DNA of 64,000 nt from Eopsaltria australis (lineage: Eukaryota > Chordata > Aves > Passeriformes > Petroicidae): positions 62,001 through 126,000 of the forward strand of contig JAVTVJ010000490.1 of NCBI GenBank assembly GCA_034509425.1, in the 5' to 3' direction. Below are positions 47,307 to 60,398 of the stretch, piece by piece; position 1 is the first letter of the stretch, and each line of letters starts with the position of its first letter. The position numbers were made by a program, and so were the translations under genes. The notes under the pieces are model-generated. The model did not search any database and was not told the DNA's origin. It saw only the letters and a list, made by a program, of their open reading frames with translations.

Positions 47307-47563
47307 CAGGATGAGAGGCAATGGGCACAAATCGAATTACAGAAAATTCAGCTTAAGCATGAAATACCTTCTTTGCTCTGAGAGTGATCAAATACTGGAG
47401 CAGGTTGCCCAGGGAGATTGTGGTGTTTCCATTCCCAGGAATATGCAAAACCCTGTCAGAAACAGCCCTGGGCAACCTGACCCACTTGATTCCCCTCTGA
47501 TTGGTGTCATTGGATTAGAGACCTCCAGAGATCCCTTCCAACCTCAAGTATCCTGTGATTCTT
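47307..47563 (+). mobile_element. CR1 LINE with ORF2 relic
   Basis: The plus frame begins RGNGHKSNYRKFSLSMK, the CR1 ORF2 segment before the HWNR motif. It continues with GGAGCAGGTTGCCCAGGGAG and ends in the 3' UTR (GAGACCTCCAGAGATCCCTT) with a short tail (TCCTGTGATTCTTT). It is head-to-head with the minus-strand CR1 on its left. Confidence 0.93.
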
Positions 47564-48710
47564 TTACATTTGATAAAGATAAATCTGGAGACACAGAAGG
47601 CCAGCAGGTGAATCCTTAGAATTATAAAGGCATCAGAATTATGTGGTTTGGGAGCGAGGAGCAGAAGGATGCATAACTCATTTTTTAACTCCAAGGTTGC
47701 TTTCACAGCTGCTGTGTTTCATTCTGACACATCCCATGCCTTGATAAAACTGTCTGAAAATTGGTTCCAACAAGGGACAGGAAAACCTGCTCTTGGTAGC
47801 AATGTTGTTTATGGACAGAGACCACTCAATTTCAGAAAACTGCAACAGATTTACAAGCTTAGAGAGGATTTTTACTGTACAATGTAAGTAATTATTTCCA
47901 GAAATGAACTTTCAGCTTCATCTTTCTTCGAGAATTGCCCTGTCCTGAAGCCCTTCTGAAACAAAACAGAGTAATCCATTTCTCTTATTTTTAGTGAAAA
48001 ATGTTCCATCAACCCATCTATATCCAGCAGAACAAAAATTTCCTGACAAACAAAAATGCATTGAAATGTCAAAAATTCTATTAGTTCTACTATGACAACA
48101 AATACAATTGCTGTTGATTTCCTGAATTTGTAGCTGTCTTTTTTGTTTTCTTCAAAAGCTTATTTGCAGGAAGGAACTACAATTAAAAAAAGAGAAAAAA
48201 ACCACAAAACAACCCACAAAAACATCCCCAACCAGCCAAACAAACACATTGAAACACTTCTAATTATAAATGATATTTTGTAATGTACTGCAATAAAGAA
48301 ATTATGGTATTGCACTGCAACAGAGTGTTTGAAGTGTCAGACGTGGATAATTTGGGCAATCATGTGCTGCAAAATTGCTGCAGGATTTTGAGGAATTATT
48401 TTAGTGACATGTTAAGCATGACAAGAAAAGCCTATTCACAAACACTTGCACATTGTCATGTTTGAACAATGGCCCATTAATGATATTTCCATAAAATCTT
48501 TTCATGTGGTTAGGGCTAAACAGATGAGAGAGAGAAAAATGAGAGATGATTTGTAGCTGCACCTTCGGGTGCTTTCTTCAATCCCACCATCTCTTTGGAC
48601 AGAGTTTTAAAAAACAGACACTGATTCTGCAAAAAACACCAAAACCCTGATGCTTTGAAGTCAGCATAACTGACTGATGAGAAGGCCCCTGGATTTCCAA
48701 TCCTTAATTT
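47564..48710. other. Intergenic sequence with an A/C-rich patch
   Basis: Unique-looking except for an A/C-rich low-complexity patch at about 48181-48255 (aaaaaaac, aacccacaaa, cagccaaac), a milder version of the tract at 32.3 kb. Confidence 0.6.
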
Positions 48711-48899
48711 AGAATCACAGACTAATTTAGGTTGGAAGAACCCTCTAAGATCACAGAGACCAGTTGTTAACCCAACACTGCCAGATCCCCCACAAAACCA
48801 CATCCTGATGGCTTTTAACACTTCCAGGGACGGTGATTCCACCACTTCCCTGGGCAGCCTTGTTTCAATCCCTACCACCCTTCCAATGAAGAAATTTGG
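48711..48899 (-). mobile_element. CR1 LINE with ORF2 relic
   Basis: The minus frame (48516-48878) begins with RLPREVVESPSLEVLKAIRM, the hallmark of the HWNRLPREVVESPSLEV class. On the plus strand it starts AGAATCACAGACTAATTTAG and GGTTGGAAGAACCCTCTAAG. About 190 bp, with the 3' UTR and tail intact and the 5' side truncated. Confidence 0.95.
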
Positions 48900-51800
48900 A
48901 GGACAAGAGCACCATAGTTATGGTGAATTACTTACCAGCTAAAAAAAATGTTCATGTTTATAGAGACAAAATTATTTCTTGGAAATTTACAGGAAAAAAT
49001 TGTCCTATTTACAATCTTTCCCATGTAAAGCTGGTCCAATTCCTCTGAACCAGGGCTGTTTGTCCAGCTGGTCACCTTTTCTCTTCTAGGTGCATATATC
49101 ACCAGAAAGCCTTGACTAGAGGATGGAAAATGATGACAGTCAACATCCCAGAAAACATTTCATGATTACAAAAATAATTTCAATCTGCATCTGGCTAAAC
49201 TCAAAATTTTCAAAAGCTTTTCATTCCAAGCCAAAAGGAAATGATCCATTTGAAAAAAGCCAGGAGTGTGTTGGTTGTGACCCCCACCCAGGAGCATCAA
49301 AGGGATTTCAGGAGCCAAGACTTCCAAAAGCCAAGCATTCCTCAGTTCTCATTCTGAAGATTATAGAGGAAGATCATGGAAAAAAATGGAATTGATCCCC
49401 TGATCATTTTTGGGTTATCAGCCACCCTACAAACAACCCTTCCTTCTGTAAAGAGCCAGTCAGAATTTCATTTCAAAATGCTCAAATCTGTGGCTGTGCT
49501 TAAGTTACTCATTAAAAACTTGTCTGGACTTGACTCCACAAGCTTTCATTTCTCTGTTTTGCTGCACAGTCTAAGATTCAGTCCTGAAGAAAATGAGTGT
49601 AAAGTTCTTTCCAATGGGTCAACCTACCCTTCCACTGCATAAATATGCACTGACAGGTTTTTTGAGGCTGTGTGATTCAAAAAAAAGAAGGAGTTGTTAC
49701 TGAACCTGCAGTTTAGAGATTCATAAATCTTCATCAGCCAAAATTTGCTTTCTGACTCATGACTTCTCGTGATTTATACTTCAATGTATGCACTTTGTCA
49801 CAGAAGTGTTTTTAGGGAGAAAATGGAGATGTGAGCAAAGTCGAAATGTAACACTCAGAACCAATCAAGAACATTTAGATAAATTACTCTGATTGTCCAC
49901 TTTTTGATTAGTTGGGCAAAAAGAAAAAACAAAAAAACCCCACAACATTTTCCAGAGAAAAGTCCTTATTCAGAGTGGTTTTCAGCTAAAAAATGTCTGG
50001 CAAGCCCCATTTACCACTGCTCTGCTCTCAACACATGACAGAGTCATCCATCTCACACATGAGCACCTCTTCACGCTGGGATGAAACACAGCCACCCACA
50101 GCTGAACTTCACATCACAGGAGTGCACCAGCACACAGGAAACACTGTACAAATGTGAAAGTGGGTGTGTGTGTGTCTGAATTCTCAGCCTCACAAACTGC
50201 TAATCTTCCTCTCTTCCCACGCAGCTGCGCTAATGGTTCACCTACAAATCCACTATTGAATAATCTGCGTGAAATTTCTATGCATAATGTGTGTCTGTAT
50301 TTCCCTCCTGTTGTATCTGCCTAACCCTGATTCATCAGCTCACCTTTCACATATTTCTACAGATCTCTGAGTCTTAGCTATCCCATGAGATGAATGGTGA
50401 GCCCAGTTAAGAGGATTCACATTTCCATCAGCTCTTTTCCCCTCTCTTTTTATTTTTTTTTCCTTTGGTTGCTTGTTTGTCTAGCAGTGATTAAGGATGC
50501 AGTTCCACTCATTAGTGAAGTGTATTAAATGGCAATATCAATAACTGACAACAGCACTGCCCTGGGACTGACTGTTCCACAAATCTATATCAACAAGCCA
50601 AAGAGAGCTTTTTGAATGTTGTGTGGAAATATTTGTTCCCTGCTTCCTGCCTGGCTCAGGATCAATGTCAAGCATAGAACAAGACAGTACCTGTCAAACA
50701 CAGTGCAATTGTGCTCCAGGACTTCAAGTAAAACTCAGAGGCACTAAGATAAATTTAGCTGGGTTTGGAGGAAAAGAATAAATTACAAAAAATTATAAAG
50801 AAAATTATTGTCACAACCCCTCCATGTGAATTGCTTCAAAAACCATCATTGACAAATTCTCCAAATTCAGGATTCTCATATATGCTTAAAACTTATACTC
50901 TTAGAAATAGAAATCACTTAGAAATATCTTGTAATGCTGAGATTTCAGTCTAAATAATTTTCCATTTTGGGGACTTTCTGTGACAGATGCTGTATAGAGA
51001 TGTAAAGCATCTCTGTCCTTACCATAAAGATCTTTCAAGACGTAGCAGATGGATGGAATAAAAGAACGTTGGCGGTGGCACGGTGAGAAATGAGTTGCAA
51101 AATTAATGGGATATTTAGGCCAGAAGAGGAAGATGAACATTTTTAAAACCAGCTTGAAAAAGGAATCACAACTTGCCATTAACCTACTTATTACCAGACA
51201 GCTGTGTGATGGAGAAATCTTATTGAAAGAGAAATCTGTGTGTGCCTATTTCTGTGTGGGCAGGGGATGGCTCAGTTTGGCACAGAAATACAGGTTATGC
51301 AACCATGTTGTTTGTCTGTGCATATTTTAAATAATTTTCACCTAATAATGGCCAGTTTTATACATATTCAACAAAATATCAGAATCTCAAAGACATTAAA
51401 ACCCAGCAGGATTTGCAGCTAGCCCCAATGTCATTTCTTTCATGCCAGAGGTGAAGATTTGAGATGAACTCTGTGGCCAGAAGCCAAATCAGCCCTGTCT
51501 GTTCTTGTCTTTCTGCTCAAAAAGGTCCTTGTGTGATACTTAAGGGTCAGGGGCATCATCAAAGGAGTGAGGGGGCTTGGGGAGACAGAAGCCAGGTCAG
51601 GGTATTGCTCTAGGCATGAGAGACTTGAGACACTGAGTAGTAAAACAGATGTGAAAAGGTAGAGAGGATTCTGGAATTTAGTAAGATTAAAGTGATTTGG
51701 AGTGAATTCCAGGAAATTTGAGGGTGGTCCATTCCAACAGAGCTACCATGGGAGACCAAATCTCCTGCACTGCTTCTCAGTTTCGATGAAAACTTGAAAT

Positions 51801-52610
51801 CTTGCACTTCTTTGGTAAGAAAAGGATCAGGAGTGCTTCAAGTCTGAGTTGCCTTGAAAGCATCGTTCATTTTCTTGAAGGCAGGAATCAAACACACAGT
51901 TCCTGTCCCAAATCCACTTCATTCCAGAGTCCTCTCATATCCTGCTCACTAAGGGCCACTATGGATGAGCATCTCATACTCAGGAAAAACATTCCTATTG
52001 CTCTGTCACAGCATGAAGTACAGATCTCTACAGAAAATCAGTGTATTGTGTAATACCACGAGCCTTTAGTGCTGTTTTCCAAGGTTAGCAGGTTTCAGCT
52101 CCTCAAATCCGTGAGACTCAAGGATTTCCTGTCAAAGGCTGTTCAGCAGTGTTACAGTCCTTGCTTTCAGGAAGTGTTTCTTGACCTTACATTATATTTT
52201 TATATTCATTTTAACACCTTGTCCTTTTACAGAAATGAATGGTCCCAACAGCCAGGAGAGAAGGCAGATGTAAAATATTTGGTTGTCATTGTTGGGTTTA
52301 GTTCCCTTTAAGAAACTTCTACTAAGAGAATTAAGGAACTTAAGAACTCACCTGATCCAGCACCACCCTCTCAAATCAAGATTACTAAACCAAAATCCTT
52401 TGTGAGAAGACAAAAACAAACCTGCAGATCACATTACAGAGGTGCAAGACCAGCTGTAGTGTTTCTGCATCAAATGGGGAGTTGGATATCTCTGGATTTA
52501 GGAGAGCAAAACCGGAGAACATTTATCCCACGATTGTTTCAGGTCTAACCTCCCACTCCAAGGAAATTTAAAATTCGAAGCGAGAACAAAATTTAAAGCA
52601 CAAAGGTCTT
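48900..52610. other. Long repeat-free intergenic stretch
   Basis: 3.7 kb with no transposon recognised. Frames of up to 92 codons have no known similarity. A splice-acceptor-like site precedes a short open segment at 50226-50325 (see findings). A small GT run lies at 50164-50176. Confidence 0.5.
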
Positions 52611-52719
52611 CTCTCAGGCCCAGGGTGGGATTCTTGGAGTATCCTGTGCAGGGCCAGGAGCTGGACACAATGATCCTTGTGGGGCCCTTCTAGCCAGGAT
52701 ATTCCATGATTCTGTGATT
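52611..52719 (+). mobile_element. CR1 LINE, 3' terminal fragment, 'GGATATTC' tail class
   Basis: TCTCAGGCCCAGGGTGGGAT, then GTGCAGGGCCAGGAGCTGGA, AATGATCCTTGTGGGGCCCT and the tail ATATTCCATGATTCTGTGAT. It is the same class as the copy at 60.3 kb and the minus copy at 16.0 kb. About 110 bp. Confidence 0.92.
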
Positions 52720-53908
52720 GTTCCAGTGACCTGTTTCATAAAAACCTATTGCATCTCAACTCCAAAATACACAGGCTGAGGAGAGACCACTGCAGTTAAT
52801 AATTAGAATGGAGAATGCTGGGTGAAATCCCTGAGCTGAGACCCCATAACTGATACTTGCATGGATAATGTTTCTCTCTGTTTCCAGCCCACAGATTTTC
52901 TAATCCTCTGTGGTTTTTCTAAAAAAGTTTAAAATCTTGATCCAGTTGGTCTGGCCCCTGCTACCTTCCAGTACAAACAATGGGACTGTTATTTGCATGG
53001 GTTTCATGCCCCACCTCTTCTTTCCCTTCCATCTGGGTTTGGGTGTGGAGACCTATCCCTGACTCCAGCAGGAAGAGCATTCATCTCTTAATTTAAAACA
53101 ACCCATCTTAATTACTCACAGGGTTTCTCATGTTTCTAGAGGGGAGGTATTTTGGTAGAATTAAGAGATCCTTGTCACTGCTCAAGGACAGTTTTTGTTG
53201 GTGGAACTGTCTGAGAAGTCACTTAAATCTCTTCAGAACTGATGACAACATTTCCAAAGTTTAGTTCACATAACAGAGGTGATTATTTTGTTTGTCACAA
53301 AAAGAGAATTGCATGTGGTAAGCGACTTAAGGACTCGCTTTTTTTTAGAAATTAATATTTTTAGGTGTTGCTATGGAAGCAGCTTTGAATGTGATCAGAA
53401 TGGGATAATGCAGGACTTAAAATACACTTGCAGAAAGCTGCCTACTCACTCTCTGAGCACCCTAAAGATCTCAGGAAATACATCAGACACCATAAACTAT
53501 AAACACGAGGGGAGACATTACATAACTCCAATCAGGTGAAATAATTTCGGAAATGGATCCTGAGATTTGAAGTGATGAGGTGCAATCTTAAAACAGAACA
53601 TGCACTGCAAGTTGTAAGATGTTGTTTCCGGATGAAACTTAAACCTTATTCAGTAGAAACCCTCTGAAGGAAGACATTTCCTGCACAGCAGTAGACAGGT
53701 TGATACAAATTTGTAAAATTTTGGAGTTTAATCTCCTACTCCAGAAATAAGCAGCTGGATGAGGTTATCTGTTCAGATACACTCCCAACGAGCTCTTCTG
53801 AGCTAATGAATAAACAGCAAGATCTCTGTCCAAAATATAAGAACTTCAGGCATTATTGGGTCAAAAATCCCCCACATTCTGCCAAGTTGGTTATTTCTTC
53901 ATATCTTC
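52720..53908. other. Intergenic sequence, nothing recognised
   Basis: Unique-looking; the longest frame is 86 codons (53279-53539) without recognisable features. Confidence 0.6.
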
Positions 53909-54231
53909 CAGGGCCTAAAGGGGCTCCAGGAGAGCTGGAGAGGGACTTGGGACAAGGGATGGAGGGACAGGACACAGGGAATGGCTTCAAACTGCCAAAG
54001 GACAGGTTTGGATTGGATATTAGGAGAAAATTGTTCCCTGAGAGGATGGGGAGGCCCTGGCACAGGGTGCCCGGAGAAGCTGTGGATGTGCCATCCCTGG
54101 ATCCCTGGAAATGTCCAAGACCAGGTTGGATGGGGCTTGGAGCAACCTGGGATAGTGGAAGGTGTCCCTGGCCATGGCAAGAGGTGGCACTGGATTGTCC
54201 CTCCCAATCTAAATTTTCTATATTTCTGCAA
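53909..54231 (+). mobile_element. CR1 LINE with ORF2 relic
   Basis: The plus frame reads DRFGLDIRRKLFPERMGRPW, then HRVPGEAVDVPSLDPWK: songbird-type ORF2 C-terminus with a small in-frame insertion after EAV. The 3' UTR (TAGTGGAAGGTGTCCCTGGC) is present but the tail is decayed (TTTTCTATATTTCTGC). Long open frames exist on both strands only because the element is stop-poor here. Confidence 0.94.
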
Positions 54232-54760
54232 TGTATCAGCAGCAGATATGAAGAAATATTGTGAGGAGTTAAATCCGTGCAATTTCCACTGAATAAAAAG
54301 TGAAGTCCATCTTTTGTCTCCATAAAACCCAACCACCAGGGCAGCTGTCAGCTCAGATTTTACAAAACTTAAAGGTTGTGCTGGGTCTCCTTTCCCCACC
54401 AAAGCTCAGCCCTGGGGATGGAAATCCACAGGCAGAAAGGTGAAAATGGAGAAGTCAGAGTTTTGTTTCCTCCTGTCACCTTCTGAAATTTCCACTTGAG
54501 AAAAGGTGCAAAAGTTGCTGAGACTTTTTTAGGTTTGCAAGTATTTTCATCTTGGCTCCTATAAGGAAATTTAGGAGGCTGAATATGGAGAAAACTTCAA
54601 TCCCTTATGTAGACTTTTCCCAACATTGATGTCACAGGGTCCTAATTTGCCCCATAATTGAAGAGGCAAAAAAAAATAATAAAAAAAAAGTCAATTCTCC
54701 TGCAAATGCACCTTTTGGGTGGATGAAAATCTGTGAAAATGGAATAAAATGAACCAATTG

Positions 54761-54860
54761 AATAAATTGAATTTATTTATTTATTTATTTTTATTGAAAT
54801 AAAATTAAATTTATTTTTAATCCTTCAATTAACATTTATTTAAAAGTTATTTTTAAAAAA
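54761..54860. repeat. (TTTA)n and AT-rich low-complexity block
   Basis: About six TTTA units (54770-54794) grade into A/T-only sequence. An A-rich run (54668-54689) lies just upstream. Confidence 0.88.
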
Positions 54861-55900
54861 GCTACTTTTGGGCCGAAGTACCCCAATACTGATTGGCAGA
54901 GGAATGAAAAAAGGAATAAAATAGTGCTGAACTAAGGGATTGCAGCTCCATTAAGAACACATTAATGTGTACCTGTACTTTTTGATGCACTACAATCATC
55001 TTTAGAGCTGACAGCACTGACACTTGTGAGTTCAGTCAGCCCAGAATCTGATGGAGAAAAATCCAGGGCCAGGGAATTTGTCAGTGTCTTCAGGCACAGA
55101 TGAATTTCCAGTAAACAACTGCAGTCTGACTTCCAAGAAACCTTGATAAATGCAGTGTTTACAGGAAATATTTCCATCTCCTGAAGGTTTATTAAAAAAT
55201 TTTGAATACTTTCTTAGCATAGCATCCCTGGTCTCACACCTGTTCTGTCCATGACTGGGATATTACTAGCCATGTGTTAAAAACAAAACAAAATCAGTAA
55301 AAACTGACTCTGCAATGTAGTTTAAAATACTAAATCTAGTGTGAAAATGCCTTTTTTTTAAGCAAAGAACTAACTGGTAATTCAGGGTAGGATTTCCCTG
55401 GATGGTCAAGACACATAAATTTAAGACTGCAGATTAATGAACTTCTCAATGCCTCTCAGTGAATTAGGTGTTTATTCAAAGGGTATTCAATCAATTAAAC
55501 TAAATAGTGACCAGAGAGCATAAATTTCCAGGGATAGGACTGTGATTTCAGCATCTTTCTTGAGGTCCTGGGAAAGACAGATGAACACCACCACTCTGGG
55601 GGATTTAATCTCACAGTCAGCACTGTAAATCCCTTTAAAACACCACAGAAACTCTTCAGGATAACAACTGATTCCTACTTTGGGATTTAGTGTTTTGAAA
55701 TCTTTTGCTTATCATTTATCTAGGTCTGATTATAAAGAATTTAGTGATAGAATTGATTCATTTACGGCCTTGTCACCAACATCCTTAAAACTCTTGGATT
55801 TTTTCTGTGCTTACACGTTGATATAAATGTTCTCCAAGCCTGACATCGTGAATGGACCTTCCAAGGTAAAAATGGAAAAACAATTTTCTCTGGAACAGGT

Positions 55901-55904
<4 letters not shown>

Positions 55905-55946
<42 letters not shown>
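55905..55946. repeat. (TA)n microsatellite
   Basis: About seventeen uninterrupted TA units followed by GTATAT. Long perfect TA tracts are usually highly polymorphic and can form cruciforms. Confidence 0.93.
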
Positions 55947-57130
55947 TGATCCTATCAAATATTAAAGACATAATTGTATTTATCATTACCCGGGAGGCAT
56001 CTTAATGCTGACAAAATGCAGAAAATATAAGAAGGAATATGTGAAAGGAAAAAAATAAGCAAATGAGGAATAAAAAGGAGTGACTGACAAGGTAAAATAG
56101 CATGCTTTTCTGAACAACAGATGCATGAATGTGAGGAAACAGTTAAATATTTAAGGAATTTAGAATTATACAGCTAAGTAAGGAAAAAACACTAAATTGT
56201 GAGGGATGTGGATCCCCATAACCCAACAGAGCAATCCATCCCTGGATGATTTGTTAATCTGTTGGCCTTCTCTGAACTCCCCCCAGTTTCTGAGCATTTA
56301 AAGCCTTTTGCCCTGCAAGTTTTTGAAGCAGAATCATGCAAACATTCATTTAAGCTCTGGTCAATAGTGCTGCAGCAGTTTATTGACAAACAAGGTCTGA
56401 GTTCAGAGCCTGGGTCACCCAAGGGTTTGCAGCATTGCAGTGAGTTAATCCAGCTGGTGATTTGAGGATTTGAGGTGCAGGTAATGCAAATCTGCCAGGA
56501 ATTACTTCAGTAGCTGTCCAGCTTCTTGTGGTCTTCTTAGTCTGGAAGGAAAAAATGAAATAAGAACAATTTTAGCTTGCTGCAGACAGAGGTTTTCCTC
56601 TTTTCTGTTTTAAAATAGCTTTATCTCAATAGTTTTGGGGCTCTTTTTACATTTGTATGTATTAAAACACACCATGAAATCCACACAAAATCCTTTTCAT
56701 GTATCTACTCCACTTGAAGGAACAAATCCTTGTTGTTAACTGATCCTAAAATGCAGCCCCTTATACACTGGTTTTTGAAATTCAGCACACCTTGATTCTC
56801 TACTACTTGTGCCCCCAGCATCTACAGAACAGCCTTTATGTGCTCCCTGCTGGAGAAATTGGAGGAAAAATACCTAAAAAGCCCATACTAGTTCAGTGCT
56901 TCTCTTGGCTCTAGTTTACCTGGGACTTAATAGTGACAAATTAAAAAAAAAAAATTGAGAATAACAATTATTCAGAGTGCAAAAGAAGAGAAAAATGCAG
57001 TCCAATTTCTAGAATTATTCTTTATCCCAGAATTTGACCTTATTTATGTAAATTCAGTAAAACTCTAATTTTTTTCCCAGTCTGGGCATCCTGCATCCCT
57101 TTACTCAAGGATTGAAAATAAAACTGATGC

Positions 57131-57222
57131 CCAGGGACCTGGTTTAGTGAGGAACATTGCAGTGCTGGGTTAATGGTTGGACTCAGTGATCTTAGAGGGC
57201 TTTGCCAACCTGAATTGATGTG
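57131..57222 (+). mobile_element. CR1 LINE, 3' terminal fragment, 'GATCTTAGAGG' tail class
   Basis: GGGACCTGGTTTAGTGAGGA, then GTGCTGGGTTAATGGTTGGA, CTCAGTGATCTTAGAGGGC and CCAACCTGAATTGATG. It matches in forward sense the tail class of the minus copies at 46.7 and 48.7 kb. The octamer tail is lost. Confidence 0.88.
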
Positions 57223-60200
57223 TTGTGTTCTCACTTTATTTTTTGTTAATTTGGACCTTTTATTTCAAATCCTCTTGCTGTTTGGAAAAGAGAGGAGGAA
57301 CAAAAAATCCAAAGAGAAAAATAAATATTAATAAGGGAAAATAAAATAAAAGCAAACCCATTTGAATAAGAACCTGCTGCAAAACAAGGACTTTATTCTT
57401 GTTGTTGAAGTGTTTCTCACCAGCCAAGGAAGGAGCAGGTGAGCACTTCAGGGCTCTTGCAGCAGTCAAGAGAAAAACTGACTCATAAACAAACATTCCT
57501 GTGCTTTCCACCTCAGCTCCCTTGCACTTAGAGAAATTCAAGAATAATCATCCTAAATCCCATGTTGGAGTGAAATTTGGACATAATTTTGAGCTGTGCC
57601 AGGGAGAAAGTTATCCATGCCCAACTCCTCACCTTCCCTTTCCCACTTGTGCTTCTGCAGCCAGGCAGAGGGATTGGTTCAGCTGGAAAAAACCACACCA
57701 ACTTAATCAGTTTCCAGCTGATAAAGCCTCTAATCTGTTCCTTTGTGCACCCGTGTGCATCCCAGAACACAAAAGCTCCGTGTAGAGCAGCAGATTTCTG
57801 TGGGCTGGAGTGGCTGCACACCCACAGCTCCAGAATTGCTTTTGTCTGTTTTGCAGAAATGCTGCTACATGTCAGGCTTTAATACCTGCAGAGGATATTA
57901 AATAGTAGGTGTTGCAGAAGAACAAATTGTTTCAAAAATGAAAGCTCATTTTTTGCTTCACTTCCTCTTTCTCTTATTATTCCCTGCAGAGCATACGTGA
58001 AAGGACTGTCCTGTAAGATGAAAACATGGAATTTCTGACCTGAAATGCTGAAAACAGTGCCCTGCCCAGTGCTCAGTGTGTTCCCAGCACCCCACAGAAT
58101 GAGAGGTTATGTGTTTGCAGAGGTGACAAAATCTCCAGTAGCTGCCAATTGCTGGATATAAAATCTCCTTCATGTCAGTGAATTGGTCACTTATGACAGA
58201 AGTGCTGAAACTGTTCCAAGTAAAAAACTTTTAAAAAATAAAATCAAAACAAGGAATGAGAAAATGTAGAGAAATTATTTGTTTGTTGTCATGTTTAATT
58301 GATTATAAATAGGCTTTACATGTGTGCCTTGACCTCTCTTTTTCCCTGCTTTCATATTTTTCTACAAAAAAAAAGGTATTTAATTTTTTTAGGTCACACT
58401 TTCTGAACTCCCTCCCATCCAAATTTTTCCTTCCTTCTTCCTTCTAAAAAACCTGAACAGGTCATTTATACTCCTCTTACTAATTTTTGCCTTGTTTAAC
58501 CCATGATCCCAGCACTGACTTTAAGCTGCATTTTCATGTCTTAAACCTTGTTGAAGGTTCCCTCAGTAAGAGACATTTTCTCCTGTATTTTTCACTTCAT
58601 TTCACTTCACACCTCAGTCTAACTCTCAGCAAACCATGGAGGAAAGCTTTCCCCACTCCTGTGCAATGAGGGGACACCTGGGGACATGAGTAGGGAAGGC
58701 CTCATCAACCAATTTATCATTTCAGATCCATCATCTCTCAGAGAAAAATCTGTTACCTGATGTGCCACATATCAACTCTGCTGATAAAGAAGAGAGAAAT
58801 GACTCTACCCCTGGAGCTGCTCAGTGATCCTGGACCTCCCAGCGCTGAGTTAAAAGGTGTCAGATCCACTGTTTTCTCCTAAAAATTACTGACACAATTT
58901 TCAATCTTTTCCTTCGAGTTGGGCCCATTAAGAATGTCATGGCTTCTTCATAGCTACAGCCTTGGTAATGAAGTTTTTCAGCTGATAAATGGCTGCTCAT
59001 CCTATGCTGATGTAGCAATAAAGCTTCCTAAAAACCTCCTGATTGCTCAAGTATTCAGTCACTGAATAGCTAAAAATAGCTTAGGTGCCCTCTGAAGCCT
59101 CCTTTTATCTGCACACTTGTTTTCTCCTGTCCCTGTCCAAAAACTGATATTACAGTGATTTCTTTTCCCTTTCTCTGATCTGCTCCCAGAAGGCACATTT
59201 GCTAAATTAGAGCTATCGAGTGTTTTACAGCCTGGATCCTTTTTTTGGGTTAGAAAATCCCAGATTGCAGGAGTTTGTCACAAGTACTAAAGTTGGTGAC
59301 ATTTTATTGCAGGGAGATGAAATTTTCTTATTGTCAGGCGTTTTGAAGCCGTGTTGTGACATCAGTGCAGAATTTCCTGTATCACCTCTGGTGTCAGTTA
59401 CATTTTCTAATCTGACTGGATCAGCCTGCAGATCTAAAAGATTATTTGTGATTCTCTTACAGAGATGGTGTGAATATTGTGCCTGAAACTACCTCTGTTT
59501 TGTCTTTTATTATCGCTTTTAAGGATCCATTAATAAAAAAGGTATTTTCCACTCCCCTCAAACTCCTCCTCACTCAATATTACTGAATTCATTTAATGCA
59601 TTTGTAAAAATATTGCCCCAAAACTGGCAGGAATGAACATAAATATCACAGTGGGGCTTGGATCAAGCCTTTCTTTCAGTACTGCCCAAACTTATTTTGT
59701 AATCTATGTGCTAAAACCCACAAAGAAAAACAGGTACAGATGCTGGATAAAGCAGAATCTGGTGCTGTCAGCTGGATGATGCGGGGATAGAAGCTCATTA
59801 TTTCCCAGAAACATTCCTTTAAATGCTGTTCATTTCATCTTTTTTCCCGTTGAAGCCTTATCCAGTATGGTATTACTCTTTAAATTCCCTGTCTTTTGTG
59901 AAATTCCTCTCTGCTGCTGTTTATTTTAATCCCAGCTTTAACGAGCTGCTCATTCTGAACATCATTGCTCTGCATGGGTTTAAAGCTAAGCAGAAATGCA
60001 GGTTTATTTAGTGGAACTGTGACACATCTACAAAGCAGGAAAGCTTTTTGCTGTGTTCTCAGGGGCAGCATAAACTCTCAGGGAAGGTAACAATAAACAG
60101 GAAAAAGGAGATAACTTCACTCTGCATCTAAATGTACTCGAACAAATATCGAATGTAAAATATCTGACTGTAATAAAAAGGTGGTTAAATTCCAGTCTAT

Positions 60201-60255
60201 AAAAATGTACTTATTTGTAAAACTGTGTCAGCCAAGGAGATTTTTGGGAAATGGG
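57223..60255. other. Intergenic sequence, nothing recognised
   Basis: 3 kb without identified repeats. Overlapping plus and minus frames of 93-101 codons at 57260-57882 have no known similarity. The 59730-60010 part is motif-rich (TTTAAATGCTG, GCTTTAACGAGCTG) but unproven as a conserved element. Confidence 0.5.
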
Positions 60256-60398
60256 GCCTGACAGAGCTCAAGAAGTGTTTGGACAATGCTCTCAGGCGCA
60301 GGGTGAGATTTTTCAGGTGTCTGTATAGGGCCAGGGGTTTGACTCGATGATCTTTGTGGGTCCCTTCCAACTCAGGATATTCTCTGATTCCCTCATTC
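60256..60398 (+). mobile_element. CR1 LINE, 3' fragment, 'GGATATTC' tail class
   Basis: GCCTGACAGAGCTCAAGAAG, TGTTTGGACAATGCTCTCAG, then GCGCAGGGTGAGATTT, GATGATCTTTGTGGGTCCCT and CTCAGGATATTCTCTGATTC. About 143 bp with a short, decaying tail. Confidence 0.92.

Larger units (their letters stand above)
54232..57130. other. Intergenic AT-rich sequence with microsatellites
   Basis: No gene or transposon supported. It contains the TTTA-rich block at 54761 and a TA microsatellite at 55905. A 67-codon frame at 56262-56465 follows an acceptor-like pyrimidine tract but is not recognised. Confidence 0.5.

Noticed and set aside
46821..47328. Open frames of 106, 110, 73 and 82 codons with dipeptide repeats
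   Set aside because: They are translations of the hexanucleotide array on both strands; only the CR1 relic at the ends has biological origin.
53806..54402. Three overlapping frames of 152-167 codons on both strands
   Set aside because: They cover a plus-strand CR1; the recognisable part is the ORF2 C-terminal relic and the others are shadow frames.
56262..56465. 67-codon frame after a pyrimidine tract and CAG
   Set aside because: The residues are not recognisable, the start codon lies within the pyrimidine tract, and no partner exon is visible.
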